A DNA stretch of 36,269 nt from Rubrolithibacter danxiaensis (GCF_047272945.1 NZ_JBKOPS010000019.1:1-36269); one strand, 5' to 3'. Counted from the stretch's first letter, positions 7,843-16,233 are shown. The notes: generated by a model not told the origin, from the sequence alone. A program made the numbers and translations.

Positions 7843-9012
7843 TTAAAAACCACTGCTTGCACCTCCGCCTCCAAATTTACCACCTCCAAACAGCGTGCTT
7901 TCTTCAGTCGAACCTTGCCCGGTCTTGGAAAAGGTTTCAGAAATAACCAAGGATTCGACATTGAGTTTATCAATTAGATCGGGATTTTCTGTTTCGGCAG
8001 AAGTAAAACCGTTCCTTGGTATTCTTAAATAGTTAATTACAATGTATGAAATACTTAAGGTTATTATTCCGCAGAGACTGAGCGCTAATTCTAATGGTAC
8101 TAAATGATAATAGTTACGTATTGTAAAAGCTGTAACAGCAATTAATAACAAGCCGGTTCGCAAAAGAGTTCTGTTTCTCTGAAGTAGACCAAAACCAATA
8201 TACAAAAAAGGTAAGGTGGCGGTCCAAAGCCAGAAGAACCAATCGAAAGGAATAGACTCATTTTTGCTTCCGCTAAGCATATTTCCCAGTTCCCTTACAA
8301 AAAAATAATTGCCTGCCAGATAAAGTGTTATCAGGCTTATTGCCTGAAGTACTACTAAGCTGCCTGCATAAAATTTAGTTTTAGTGCTTCCGGCATTTTT
8401 TCTTACAAACCAGTAAATTAATCCCGAACTGAACATCAATATAAATGGGAGAGTTGTTAAGCCTAAGCCACCCATTTTTTGCCAGGCAAAAAACAGGAAA
8501 GCGAGGCATGATAAACAGCATACGGCACTCATAAGCACATCGGAAAACCGAAGGGATAAAATTGCACTTAAAATGAATATGAAGCCTGAAATCCTAAGAT
8601 AATTGTCTGCATTTTTATTACTGCCTGCCCAAACAAATGCTGCTGTTAATAACCCGAACGTAATCCATAATAAAGCATCATCTGCACCCGAGCGGAAATG
8701 AAACTTTGTTTGTACAAGAAATTCCAGTGCTATATAATGAACGAGTGCAAGAAATATGAGCCAGCCATAACTTTCAATAACATGAGCATCAGCCAATATC
8801 AGGCTTAAAAAACCGGAGGAAAATATCGAGATAATAAGGGTTAGTAAAAATAATCCGGCACGTATAAACAAGTTTGGAGAGTAAAACCCTACCGGATATT
8901 TTTCTTTAATATTTCTTAATTCCTGGTTAGTGATAAGCCCGGCCTCAAATTCTTTTTCTACCTGATTTATAAGCAACAGGTTTGACAGCCAGGTTTTATT
9001 ATAAATGATCAT
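7843..9012 (-). CDS. Multi-pass membrane protein, DUF2157-like, with glycine-rich C-terminal tail
   Basis: A 389-residue protein with a short soluble N-terminus containing EAGLITNQELRNIKEKYP (a DUF2157-like helical motif), then about ten hydrophobic segments and a hydrophilic tail. The last residues are FGGGKFGGGGASSGF, a glycine-rich ending that usually closes TPM-domain (YgcG-type) proteins rather than this family. Its ATG overlaps the stop of the upstream membrane gene by four bases (ATGA, 9009-9012), so the two are translationally coupled. Function is unknown; they are probably partner or paralogous envelope proteins. Confidence 0.7.
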   Translation of the reverse strand: MIIYNKTWLSNLLLINQVEKEFEAGLITNQELRNIKEKYPVGFYSPNLFIRAGLFLLTLIISIFSSGFLSLILADAHVIESYGWLIFLALVHYIALEFLVQTKFHFRSGADDALLWITFGLLTAAFVWAGSNKNADNYLRISGFIFILSAILSLRFSDVLMSAVCCLSCLAFLFFAWQKMGGLGLTTLPFILMFSSGLIYWFVRKNAGSTKTKFYAGSLVVLQAISLITLYLAGNYFFVRELGNMLSGSKNESIPFDWFFWLWTATLPFLYIGFGLLQRNRTLLRTGLLLIAVTAFTIRNYYHLVPLELALSLCGIITLSISYIVINYLRIPRNGFTSAETENPDLIDKLNVESLVISETFSKTGQGSTEESTLFGGGKFGGGGASSGF

Positions 9013-9986
9013 GCCGCTTTAATTTTTTTGCTTAGATTAATGAGAACCCTAGCCAGCCCGATACCTGAACCGATAAAATACAGGAAACTGAGGTAGATAC
9101 TTAATTCGGCTTCTTTCATAAATAAAGTTCTTATTATAAAACCGCTTAAGGCAATGTAGCTGTAAACCATGCAAAGAAGAAGGAAGTAAAATGATTTGCT
9201 TTTTAAGGCATCCATGTATATAAACCAACTAATAATCGCTAACAGCGTAAGCCATATTAAAGAAGGTGAGTAGTTGTAATAAAAGTATCCGGATAACAAG
9301 GCGATGTATATGATATGTACGCTGTAATGATGATAAGTGAAAAAGAAATGTTTTTTCAGATTATAACGGCTCGTGGCATGTGCTGCTGCCATAAGAAAAC
9401 CACCAAGAACAAGGTAAGTATAAATAACACGTTCGTTATTAAAATCCATTTTTTCCAACAGATCCTTGGGAGTAACAGTGACGCCCATCCACACGGCAAG
9501 ATTGGCAATAGCAAGCGTTAAAATGCCGATATGATCAAAATAATACGCGATAAAGAATAAAGCGAGCATGGGAATAAAAGTTGCCAGGCCATATCTGTTT
9601 CCAAAAACTTCATATTGAAACTGCAGATAACCAACAAAACTTAAAAAACTTAATGTTCCCAGCAGGAGGATATAGTCAAAAAAAGAATCAGGAGATTCAG
9701 TCTTGGAATAACTGAAAGGAGCTTTCTTTTTGTTGCACCAGGCGAAACAGCCTGCGCTGACTGCAGCAATAAAAATCAGCACAGCCTGATGACTGATGCT
9801 ATCGATGTTCTTATAAATTAAAATGCCCAGGCCAGAACTCAATAACAAAACGCCAGTGTATAATAAGCTCTTCAATTCCCAATAAAGAGAAAATAATGGA
9901 TTGGCGTGTTTTTGCCGGATGGTATGCAGGGTATTTTCGCTGATTAATCCTTCAGCCTGAAGATCTTCAAATGTTGAATTGCGCAT
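9009..9986 (-). CDS. DUF2157-like multi-pass membrane protein
   Basis: A 325-residue protein. A soluble N-terminus (LQAEGLISENTLHTIRQKH) precedes the first hydrophobic segment (LLYTGVLLLSSGLGILIY), the arrangement of DUF2157 proteins. About nine or ten membrane segments follow, ending in a short KKIKAA tail. The N-terminal layout is the same as in the downstream gene, which it overlaps by four bases, so they look like diverged paralogs in one operon. No catalytic motif is visible. The SGNH hydrolase gene starts 90 bp away on the other strand. Confidence 0.7.
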   Translation of the reverse strand: MRNSTFEDLQAEGLISENTLHTIRQKHANPLFSLYWELKSLLYTGVLLLSSGLGILIYKNIDSISHQAVLIFIAAVSAGCFAWCNKKKAPFSYSKTESPDSFFDYILLLGTLSFLSFVGYLQFQYEVFGNRYGLATFIPMLALFFIAYYFDHIGILTLAIANLAVWMGVTVTPKDLLEKMDFNNERVIYTYLVLGGFLMAAAHATSRYNLKKHFFFTYHHYSVHIIYIALLSGYFYYNYSPSLIWLTLLAIISWFIYMDALKSKSFYFLLLCMVYSYIALSGFIIRTLFMKEAELSIYLSFLYFIGSGIGLARVLINLSKKIKAA

Positions 9987-10076
9987 TGAGAGTACGATAT
10001 TAAGGTATCAATTATAATATTAGTAAATACAAGTGAAAATCCGAACTTTAATTTCTGAATTCGAAATAAAAACGAG

Positions 10077-10862
10077 ATGATTCAAAATGAAAAAATAAAC
10101 CAGCGAAGGGCATTTTTAAACAAGTTTATAGGTTTAAGTGTTGCCAGCGTAATTTCTCCGGTAATTTTAACTGCAGGTTCCTATCCGCCCCCAGCGCTAA
10201 CTAAGGAAGGCGAAGGTTTTGTTTTCTTGTTTCAGGGCGATTCAATCACAGATGGGAACAGGAGCCGGAATAACGATTGGAATCATGTAATGGGACATGG
10301 ATATGCCTACTTAATTGCAAGCAGACTCGGTTATGATTTCCCCGTAAAAAACTTTCATTTTTTCAATCGCGGTATCAGCGGGAATAAGGTTGCCGACCTT
10401 GCAGATCGGTGGGAAGCAGATACAATTGAATTAAAACCTGATCTATTAAGTATTTTAATAGGTATTAATGATACTTCTGCTTTTATTGGCGGAGATCAAA
10501 ACTATACAGCAGATCAGTATGAAAGCAACTACAGATCTCTGTTAGCTGAAACAAAACTAAAACTACCGAATGTAAAATTAGTTCTTTGCGAGCCTTTTAT
10601 TCTTCCCGTAGGCAAAGTGAAAGAGAAATGGAACGAGTATTCTGCAGAAGTTGAAAAAAGGAGGGCGATAGTACGGAAAATAAGTCTTGAACAGAATGCT
10701 ATACTTGTAGAATTTCAATCTGCATTTAACAGGGCGCTAAAATTAGCTCCGGCAGAATATTGGATATGGGACGGAATTCATCCGATGCCTGCAGGACACG
10801 AATTGATGGCCAGAGAGTGGATAAACCAGGTGAGTAAACAAATGAAATTTATAAAAAGGTAG
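10077..10862 (+). CDS. Tat-exported SGNH/GDSL hydrolase
   Basis: A 261-residue esterase-like protein. The N-terminus has a twin-arginine signal (R10-R11 in NQRRAFLNKF, then a hydrophobic stretch to about residue 33), so it is probably exported folded. The four SGNH blocks are present: GDSIT with S56, RGISGN with G102, GIND with N131, and WDGIHP with catalytic D231 and H234. Family members deacetylate or deacylate carbohydrates, lipids or small esters. The C-terminal PAGHELMAREWI is typical of the carbohydrate-esterase/rhamnogalacturonan acetylesterase-like group. Substrate is unknown. It may share a transcript with the NmrA-like gene 88 bp downstream. Confidence 0.9.
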   Translation: MIQNEKINQRRAFLNKFIGLSVASVISPVILTAGSYPPPALTKEGEGFVFLFQGDSITDGNRSRNNDWNHVMGHGYAYLIASRLGYDFPVKNFHFFNRGISGNKVADLADRWEADTIELKPDLLSILIGINDTSAFIGGDQNYTADQYESNYRSLLAETKLKLPNVKLVLCEPFILPVGKVKEKWNEYSAEVEKRRAIVRKISLEQNAILVEFQSAFNRALKLAPAEYWIWDGIHPMPAGHELMAREWINQVSKQMKFIKR

Positions 10863-10871
10863 CACCTGATT

Positions 10872-10902
10872 TTCGGCTACAACAAAAGCAGATTCGGCTA
10901 CA
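10872..10902 (+). promoter_or_regulatory. Direct repeat TTCGGCTACA, 21-bp period, upstream of the NmrA-like gene
   Basis: The 10-mer TTCGGCTACA is at 10872-10881 and again at 10893-10902, exactly 21 bp (two helical turns) apart. It lies 49 bp before the ATG at 10951. Direct half-sites at 21-bp spacing are the layout bound by AraC-family dimers (known for araI1/I2), and an AraC-family gene lies just downstream of the NmrA-like gene. The link between them is inference. Confidence 0.5.
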
Positions 10903-10950
10903 CCTGTTTTTTGATTGTTGCAGAGTTTTGCAATATCAAAAAACAATGAA

Positions 10951-11853
10951 ATGAAAATTATAGTAACAGGTTCATTAGGACACATCAGCAAGCCGTTGAC
11001 ACAGGAGTTAGTGGAAAAAGGGCATTTAGTCACAGTTGTAAGCAGTAAACCCGAAAGACGAACAGCAATTGAAGCATTAGGTGCAAAAGCAGCTATTGGT
11101 ACAATGGAAGACGCTGATTTTCTGTCGGCGACCTTTCAAGGAGCAGATATTGTTTATGCTATGGAAGCCATTGCAGCAGGCAGCTTCTTTGATCAAAATC
11201 TTGATTTTAAGGCCGCAAATATCAAAATAGGTACAAATTATAAAGAAGCGATTCAGCAATCGGGCGTAAAACGCATAATACATTTAAGCAGCATTGGTGC
11301 TCACATGGAAAAGGGAAATGGTATTCTTGCTTTTCACTATGAGTTGGAAAAGATTTTGAATGAACTGCCAGGCGATGTTTCTATTAAGTTTATGCGTCCT
11401 GTAGGTTTCTACTATAATATGTTTGCTTTTATACAAAGTATAAAAACACGGGGTGAAATTATTCAAAATTATGGTGGAGATGAGCGGGAGCCCTGGGTTT
11501 CGCCTATTGATATCGCCACTGTGATAGCCGAAGAGATGGAAGCGCCTTTCACCGGAAGAACAATTCGTTATATCGCAAGTGATGAATTTTCTCCAAATGA
11601 GGCAGCCAAAATTTTGGGTGAAGCAATCGGAAAGGCGGATTTGAAATGGGTGGCTATTCCCGATGAACAATTTTTAAATGGACTGGTTGCAGCAGGAATG
11701 AATCCCAAAACAGCAAAAGGCTTTGTAGAAATGAATGCAGCAAGAAGGGGCGGTGTATTGTACGAAGATTATCAACGCAACAAACCCGCATTAGGACGAG
11801 TAAAATTGAAAGATTTTGCGACAGAATTTGCAACAGTTTATCATCAGCAATAA
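10951..11853 (+). CDS. NmrA-like NAD(P)-binding protein (atypical SDR)
   Basis: A 300-residue Rossmann protein. The N-terminus MKIIVTGSLGHISKP carries the dinucleotide-binding glycines. VVSSKPERR follows strand two, where NADP-binding members keep basic residues. The middle segment KRIIHLSSIGAHMEKGNG corresponds to the atypical-SDR region, without a classical YxxxK. Such proteins act as NAD(P)H:quinone or aldehyde reductases or as redox sensors. An in-frame TTG at 10915 exists, but the ATG at 10951 fits the fold. The AraC-family gene follows 167 bp downstream on the same strand, and AraC-type direct repeats lie upstream, suggesting a regulated reductase plus its regulator. Confidence 0.85.
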   Translation: MKIIVTGSLGHISKPLTQELVEKGHLVTVVSSKPERRTAIEALGAKAAIGTMEDADFLSATFQGADIVYAMEAIAAGSFFDQNLDFKAANIKIGTNYKEAIQQSGVKRIIHLSSIGAHMEKGNGILAFHYELEKILNELPGDVSIKFMRPVGFYYNMFAFIQSIKTRGEIIQNYGGDEREPWVSPIDIATVIAEEMEAPFTGRTIRYIASDEFSPNEAAKILGEAIGKADLKWVAIPDEQFLNGLVAAGMNPKTAKGFVEMNAARRGGVLYEDYQRNKPALGRVKLKDFATEFATVYHQQ

Positions 11854-11933
11854 ATGATCTCCGTATGCATTAAGTGATAAAAAATGATCGAAAAGTTACA
11901 GCAATAACATTATTCAGCAGCAGTATCTGCGAA

Positions 11934-11964
11934 TCGTTCCGTTCTTTAGCGAAGAACGGAACGA
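11934..11964. terminator. Perfect 13-bp stem-loop between the NmrA-like and AraC genes
   Basis: CGTTCCGTTCTT (11935-11946) pairs with AAGAACGGAACG (11952-11963), and one more T-A pair closes it, with a 5-nt loop. No U-tract follows, so it could be a terminator of unusual form, an mRNA-stabilising hairpin or a regulator site upstream of araC. The structure is certain; its role is not. Confidence 0.5.
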
Positions 11965-11990
11965 ACGTATTGTAAGCTCAACTCCTTAGG

Positions 11991-12010
11991 ATTATATTTA
12001 ATTATATTTA
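11991..12010 (+). repeat. Tandem duplication of ATTATATTTA
   Basis: Two perfect 10-bp copies sit side by side, ending 10 bp before the AraC-family ATG. In such AT-rich sequence this may be slippage. It changes spacing within the 5' untranslated or promoter region. Confidence 0.6.
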
Positions 12011-12020
12011 AAATTTTGGT

Positions 12021-12941
12021 ATGGCAAATACAAAATCATACAGAATTAAAACGATCAATGAATTTCATCAGATCAGAGGCTTATCCAAGCCCGAACATTC
12101 GTTGATCAGTGTGATAGATTATAGTACAATTAAGCATTCCGAAGAAAATAATGTGTACAATTGGGTATTGGATTTTTATTCTATTTCTTTAAAAAGAACC
12201 TCGAACGTCAAACTCAAATATGGGCAGCAGCAGTATGATTTCGACGAAGGTGTCTTGTTTTTTATGGCCCCAGGCCAGGTTTTTAGTGTAGAGGTAAACG
12301 AAAGCGAGAAACCGGCACATAAAGGCTGGATGTTGCTTATTCATCCGGATTTCTTTTGGAATACTTCACTTGCAAAAAATATACACCGATACGAATACTT
12401 CAATTATTCAGTCAACGAGGCGTTATTTCTGTCAGAAAAGGAAGAAGCTACCATTACTGGTATTGTTCAAAACATTGAACAAGAATATCATTCCAATATT
12501 GACAAGTTCAGCCAGGGTATTATCATCTCTCAAATTGAAACTTTGCTGAATTATGCGGAGCGTTTTTACCAGCGGCAGTTCATCACAAGGAAAATAACAA
12601 ATCACAAAGTTCTTGACCGTTTGGAGAAGTTACTCACTGATTATTTCCGTAGCGAGGATCTGGCAACAAAAGGTTTGCCTACGGTTCAATACATTGCGGA
12701 TACATTAAATGTTTCGCCCGGTTATTTAAGCAGCCTGTTAAAAGTGCTTACGGGCCAAAGTACACAGCAGCACATTCACGAAAAGTTAATTGGGAACGCG
12801 AAGGAAAAGCTATCCACAACCAACCTCTCAGTGAGTGAGATTGCATATGAATTAGGTTTTGAACATCCGCAGTCATTCAGTAAGTTATTTAAAGCGAAGA
12901 CGAAGCTTTCGCCTCTTGAATTCAGGCAATCATTTAATTGA
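12021..12941 (+). CDS. AraC-family transcriptional regulator
   Basis: A 306-residue regulator. The N-terminal half (about 1-190) is a cupin-like sensing domain (YDFDEGVLFFMAPGQVFSVE). The C-terminal 100 residues hold two helix-turn-helix motifs. The first is around TVQYIADTLNVSPGYLSSLLKVLTG; the second contains the canonical LSVSEIAYELGFEHPQSFSKLFK, ending in the LSPLEFR signature. It should bind direct repeats on DNA in response to a small molecule. The NmrA-like gene upstream on the same strand, with 21-bp direct repeats before it, is the likeliest target. The ligand cannot be predicted. Confidence 0.9.
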   Translation: MANTKSYRIKTINEFHQIRGLSKPEHSLISVIDYSTIKHSEENNVYNWVLDFYSISLKRTSNVKLKYGQQQYDFDEGVLFFMAPGQVFSVEVNESEKPAHKGWMLLIHPDFFWNTSLAKNIHRYEYFNYSVNEALFLSEKEEATITGIVQNIEQEYHSNIDKFSQGIIISQIETLLNYAERFYQRQFITRKITNHKVLDRLEKLLTDYFRSEDLATKGLPTVQYIADTLNVSPGYLSSLLKVLTGQSTQQHIHEKLIGNAKEKLSTTNLSVSEIAYELGFEHPQSFSKLFKAKTKLSPLEFRQSFN

Positions 12942-13207
12942 TTAAAAATAATACGATCAAGTTAGCAGAAGGAATAACAAGTAACGGTTAGCTGAACAGG
13001 AAAACATATAGCAGATATTTATCTAATCCGCGAATATTTTTTATGGAATTCCCGATATGTACATTTAAGTAATGTCTTAAATAGTTATTTACTTATTTGA
13101 TGTTCTGCTGGTATTTACGTATCGCAAGGCTGGATTTTTAAAATAAACAAATGAAATAACGTTAGATCTGTAAGGCGGGCTATTTATGTAGTCGAACTGC
13201 TTGATGG
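12942..13207. other. Intergenic stretch without recognised gene
   Basis: AT-rich spacer between the AraC gene and the tRNA terminator. I see no convincing ORF, RNA or repeat in it, and no clear terminator directly after the AraC gene. Confidence 0.6.
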
Positions 13208-13246
13208 AAACAAGAAAGCCACTGAATTTCAGTGGCTTTCTTGTTT
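13208..13246 (-). terminator. Strong intrinsic terminator downstream of tRNA-Lys
   Basis: A 19-bp perfect inverted repeat: left arm starts AAACAAGAAAGCCACTGA, right arm starts TTCAGTGGCTTTCTTG. It lies 3 bp beyond the tRNA 3' end on the minus strand. The outer A/T-rich part of the stem provides a U-rich end in either direction, so it can terminate both strands. Confidence 0.85.
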
Positions 13247-13249
13247 ACG

Positions 13250-13322
13250 TGATCCCGCTGGGACTCGAACCCAGGACCCCAACATTAAAAGTGTTATGCT
13301 CTACCGGCTGAGCTACGGAATC
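13250..13322 (-). tRNA. tRNA-Lys (anticodon TTT)
   Basis: On the minus strand the sequence folds as a full 73-nt cloverleaf. The acceptor stem GATTCCG pairs with CGGGATC (one G·U), with discriminator A. The D-arm is GCTCAGCCGGTAGAGC. The anticodon stem is TAACA/TGTTG, with loop CTTTTAA and anticodon UUU. The T-arm is CTGGG TTCGAAC CCAG. No CCA is encoded. It is a single tRNA with its own promoter and terminator. Confidence 0.96.
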
Positions 13323-13362
13323 AACCTTTTCGGTACCCTTTATCGTTTCCGTTAAAGTGGTG

Positions 13363-13393
13363 CAAATATAGAGTTATATCTGTTATGCTGCAA
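13363..13393 (-). promoter_or_regulatory. Bacteroidota-type promoter of tRNA-Lys
   Basis: On the minus strand: TTGCAG (13388-13393), about 17 bp, then TATATTTG (13363-13370). This matches the Bacteroidota sigma-A consensus TTG / TAnnTTTG. It sits about 40 bp before the tRNA. Confidence 0.75.
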
Positions 13394-13469
13394 GTAGTGG
13401 TTTGAACTTTTTGTAAAAATCAACTTAACTTATTAAAACACAGTTTAAAAAATTTAAAAACAAAACATT

Positions 13470-14486
13470 TTATTCCTGTTCCAGCATCTCCAGCTGCCAT
13501 ATAATCTCCTCCTGCTTTATTGGATAAGGAACATCCAGCCTGATATGGTTATAAATATCACTGAAAAGATCCATGTATTTTCCCTTTAAGGATGGTAGTT
13601 CCATATTTTCTTTATTACCATTTTCATTAATCCAGCTCAGCAACCCTTCTTTTCCCTGATCTTCAATGCCAAATCCGGGATCGGAAGGAAGTATTTCTTT
13701 TATCAACTGGTCTTCCTGGACGTCTGTTCTGTCCTTAATAAAAGTACCCAGGCTACCATTTATCACGTAAGAAGGTAACGGATTTACAACCAGCATACTC
13801 GCGGTGAGGAATACGTTTACCTGTTCGGGGTAAACGAGGTGAAAAGTTACATAATCATCCACCTGTGAATCTTTTCTGTAAATCCCTTTTGTTTTTGTGA
13901 AAGACAAAGGTTTTCCAAAAAGGCAGATAGCCTGGTCTAATAAATGAGCGCCGAGGTCATAGGCAAGCCCGCTTCCGGCTACAGGCGTTTCTTTGAATTT
14001 TTTAGGTCCGATTGCGTTTCTATACCTGTCAAATCGAATGTGTAGCTCAATAAGTTTTCCAAGTTTGTTGCTTTTTATTGCCTCTATTACAGAAAGAAAA
14101 TCGCTGTTGTACCTTCTGTTCTGATAAACCATAATCTTTTTACCTGTTTCATCTGCAAGCTTAAACAATTCCTTAGCTTCAGCTACGGTTGGGGTAAATG
14201 GCTTTTCAACAAGTACATGTTTTCCGGCAAGAAGAGCCTTCTTAGTAAATTCATAATGTGTATTGTTGGGCGTATTTACAATAACTAATTCAATAGCAGG
14301 ATCAGCAATCAATTCGTCCACAGAGTTATAACTTTTTATATTCTGATAACGTTTTGAAGCATTTTTTTCATGTCTTTCGGTTACAGCATAAAGTTCAAAG
14401 CCAGGATGAACATAGATAAAAGGTGCATGAAAAAGCTTTCCTGACATGCCGTAAGAAAGAATTCCCGTGATAATTGGATTATTCAT
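13470..14486 (-). CDS. Gfo/Idh/MocA family oxidoreductase
   Basis: A 338-residue NAD(P)-dependent oxidoreductase. The N-terminal Rossmann domain has ITGILSYGMSGKLFHAPFI, the glycine-rich loop typical of the YdgJ/YhhX-like branch. The catalytic EKP motif is at residues 94-96 (HVLVEKPFTPT). The C-terminal alpha/beta domain carries AGSGLAYDLGAHLLDQA. Such enzymes oxidise or reduce sugars, inositols or related polyols; the substrate is not predictable. It is divergent from the alkylation-repair operon, with 167 bp between start codons. Confidence 0.9.
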   Translation of the reverse strand: MNNPIITGILSYGMSGKLFHAPFIYVHPGFELYAVTERHEKNASKRYQNIKSYNSVDELIADPAIELVIVNTPNNTHYEFTKKALLAGKHVLVEKPFTPTVAEAKELFKLADETGKKIMVYQNRRYNSDFLSVIEAIKSNKLGKLIELHIRFDRYRNAIGPKKFKETPVAGSGLAYDLGAHLLDQAICLFGKPLSFTKTKGIYRKDSQVDDYVTFHLVYPEQVNVFLTASMLVVNPLPSYVINGSLGTFIKDRTDVQEDQLIKEILPSDPGFGIEDQGKEGLLSWINENGNKENMELPSLKGKYMDLFSDIYNHIRLDVPYPIKQEEIIWQLEMLEQE

Positions 14487-14523
14487 AATTAAAATTTAAA
14501 ACAAAGTAATACCAGTGAAGAGA

Positions 14524-14549
14524 CAAATATATCTTATTCTTACCTGTAA
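14524..14549 (-). promoter_or_regulatory. Putative promoter of the Gfo/Idh/MocA gene
   Basis: On the minus strand: TATATTTG (14524-14531), preceded by TTACAG (14544-14549). The -7 element matches TAnnTTTG exactly. The -33 element is weak and the spacing is short (12 bp), so only the -7 element is well supported. Confidence 0.45.
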
Positions 14550-14626
14550 TTTCTTTGATTCTATGCTAATCCTTATTAAAGTTTAAACTCAGCAAGTTTC
14601 GGGTAGGAGGAGGGTATGTCGTATCA

Positions 14627-14634
14627 TAATTTTG
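14627..14634 (+). promoter_or_regulatory. Putative -7 element of the alkylation-repair operon
   Basis: TAATTTTG matches TAnnTTTG and lies 20 bp before the ATG at 14654. No clear -33 TTG is found at the expected distance, which would suit a promoter needing an activator such as the AraC domain of its own first gene. A TTTGTT-T-AACAAA inverted repeat overlaps it (14631-14643), and AGTTTAAACT lies upstream (14580-14589). Confidence 0.4.
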
Positions 14635-14653
14635 TTTAACAAATACGAAAAAG

Positions 14654-15508
14654 ATGACAGAGCAAAACAAAACGAATTACAACAGGATTGCCGAGGCGAT
14701 AGCCTATATTAAAAGTAATTTTAAAGCCCAGCCAGGCTTAGAGGAAGTTGCAGAAAAGGTGAACCTCAGTCCGTTTCATTTTCAGCGGGTTTTTACAGAA
14801 TGGGCAGGAGTAAGCCCTAAAAAGTTTTTACAATATATTACGGTGGAGTATGCAAAGAACCTGCTGAAAGAAAACCAGGCTACACTGTTTGAAACGGCTT
14901 TTGAAACAGGACTTTCCGGAACTTCACGTTTGCACGATTTGTTTGTAAAAATTGAAGGGATGACCCCCGGCGAATATAAAAACGGGGGCGAAAACCTTTC
15001 TATAAATTACAGCTATGCCGAAAGTCCCTTTGGCAAGATACTCGTCGCTTCAACTTTTAAAGGGATATGCTATATCGCTTTTGCTGATAACGAACGGGAG
15101 GCATTACAGAAAATGCAGTTGAAATTTCCCAAGGCGTCTTATCGGCAAATGGCGGATTTGATTCAGCAGAACGCACTTGCAGTTTTTAAGTACGATTGGA
15201 CAAAGCTAAGCCAGATAAAGCTTCATTTAAAAGGAACTGATTTCCAGTTAAAAGTTTGGGAAACACTTTTAAAGATTCCTATGGGAGGAGTATCTACATA
15301 TGGAACTATTGCAAAAAAAATACAGCTACCTACTGCTTCCAGAGCCGTAGGAACCGCTATTGGCGAGAATCCCGTCGCTTTCCTGATTCCCTGCCATCGT
15401 GTAATACAGTCTACCGGCGTTTTAGGGCAGTATCATTGGGGAATCATACGTAAAACAGCTATGATAGGATGGGAAGCAGCGCAGACTGAATTAAGCAGAG
15501 CATTATAG
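14654..15508 (+). CDS. AraC-HTH/MGMT fusion: Ada-like regulator and methylated-DNA-protein-cysteine methyltransferase lacking the Ada zinc domain
   Basis: A 284-residue fusion. Residues about 10-108 form an AraC-type DNA-binding domain (LEEVAEKVNLSPFHFQRVF … MTPGEYKNGG). Residues about 115-284 form an O6-alkylguanine-DNA alkyltransferase: the helix-turn-helix region is GGVSTYGTIAKKI, the arginine finger is TASRAVGTAIGENP, and the active-site PCHRV has acceptor Cys247. In E. coli Ada an N-terminal zinc domain senses methylphosphotriesters through Cys38; that domain is missing here and a relative is encoded two genes downstream. The protein can repair O6-methylguanine by itself, but how it would be switched on is unclear. 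It is the first gene of a tight operon (7 bp to the next gene). Confidence 0.92.
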   Translation: MTEQNKTNYNRIAEAIAYIKSNFKAQPGLEEVAEKVNLSPFHFQRVFTEWAGVSPKKFLQYITVEYAKNLLKENQATLFETAFETGLSGTSRLHDLFVKIEGMTPGEYKNGGENLSINYSYAESPFGKILVASTFKGICYIAFADNEREALQKMQLKFPKASYRQMADLIQQNALAVFKYDWTKLSQIKLHLKGTDFQLKVWETLLKIPMGGVSTYGTIAKKIQLPTASRAVGTAIGENPVAFLIPCHRVIQSTGVLGQYHWGIIRKTAMIGWEAAQTELSRAL

Positions 15509-15515
15509 CAGATCT

Positions 15516-16229
15516 ATGAATAATATAACTGAAAAAATAAAGAGCATTCTGTGGAATAATGTTCGCGGAGATATAAATGAAAAAGGGTTTGCCCTGCTAC
15601 CTCAATTGCTGTCGGTTGAAAATTGCAATGAATTAAAAAGGGATTATAACCACGGTGATTTATATCGTAAAACGGTTTGTATGGAACGTTACCGGTTTGG
15701 TTTTGGCGAATATAAATATTTTAACTACCCTCTGCCCGAAATTATTCAAACGATCAGACAGGAAGTTTACCCTCATCTTGTACCGGTTGCAAACGGCTGG
15801 ATGAATGCTTTAAATCTGCAAACTAATTTTCCGGCAACATTTTTAGAGTTGCAGGCGCATTGTCATAACCATAATCAAAAACAGCCAGCTGTTCTTATTC
15901 TGAAATATGGCAAAGGCGGACATAATACCTTACATCAGGATTTATATGGTGAAATTTTCTTTCCGATCCAACTGGTATTATTTCTGAATGAACCCGACAG
16001 GGATTACACAGGAGGAGAGTTTGTATTGACTCAGCAGATTCCAAGAGCGCAATCCAAAGCGATTGTTCTAAAACCAGGAAAAGGAGATATGCTGATTTTT
16101 ACAACTAATTTTCGTCCTGTTAAAGGAAACAAGGGCTATTATCGTGTAAATATGAAACATGGTGTAAGCGAGGTGCACGAAGGTGAAAGGTACACCTTAG
16201 GCATTATTTTTCACGATGCTTTAACATAA
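15516..16229 (+). CDS. Fe(II)/2-oxoglutarate oxygenase, PF09859-type (putative oxidative DNA demethylase)
   Basis: A 237-residue protein resembling the Oxygenase-NA/DUF2086 family (PF09859), which is annotated as acting on alkylated DNA. The Fe(II) triad reads as H140-x-D142 (LHQDLYG) and H215 (MKHGVSEV), with R225 (GERYTLGI) as the likely 2-oxoglutarate carboxylate ligand. The double-stranded beta-helix core is about residues 110-235 (FPIQLVLFLNEP, TGGEFVLT). It is embedded between the Ada-like gene (7 bp gap) and the Ada zinc-like gene (4 bp gap), so it is almost certainly co-transcribed and likely works in alkylation repair. The exact substrate is unknown. Confidence 0.85.
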   Translation: MNNITEKIKSILWNNVRGDINEKGFALLPQLLSVENCNELKRDYNHGDLYRKTVCMERYRFGFGEYKYFNYPLPEIIQTIRQEVYPHLVPVANGWMNALNLQTNFPATFLELQAHCHNHNQKQPAVLILKYGKGGHNTLHQDLYGEIFFPIQLVLFLNEPDRDYTGGEFVLTQQIPRAQSKAIVLKPGKGDMLIFTTNFRPVKGNKGYYRVNMKHGVSEVHEGERYTLGIIFHDALT

Positions 16230-16233
16230 GAAC

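Noticed and set aside
10915..10950. Upstream TTG start for the NmrA-like gene
   Set aside because: The Rossmann strand begins at the ATG at 10951, and the extension would run into the region with the direct repeats.
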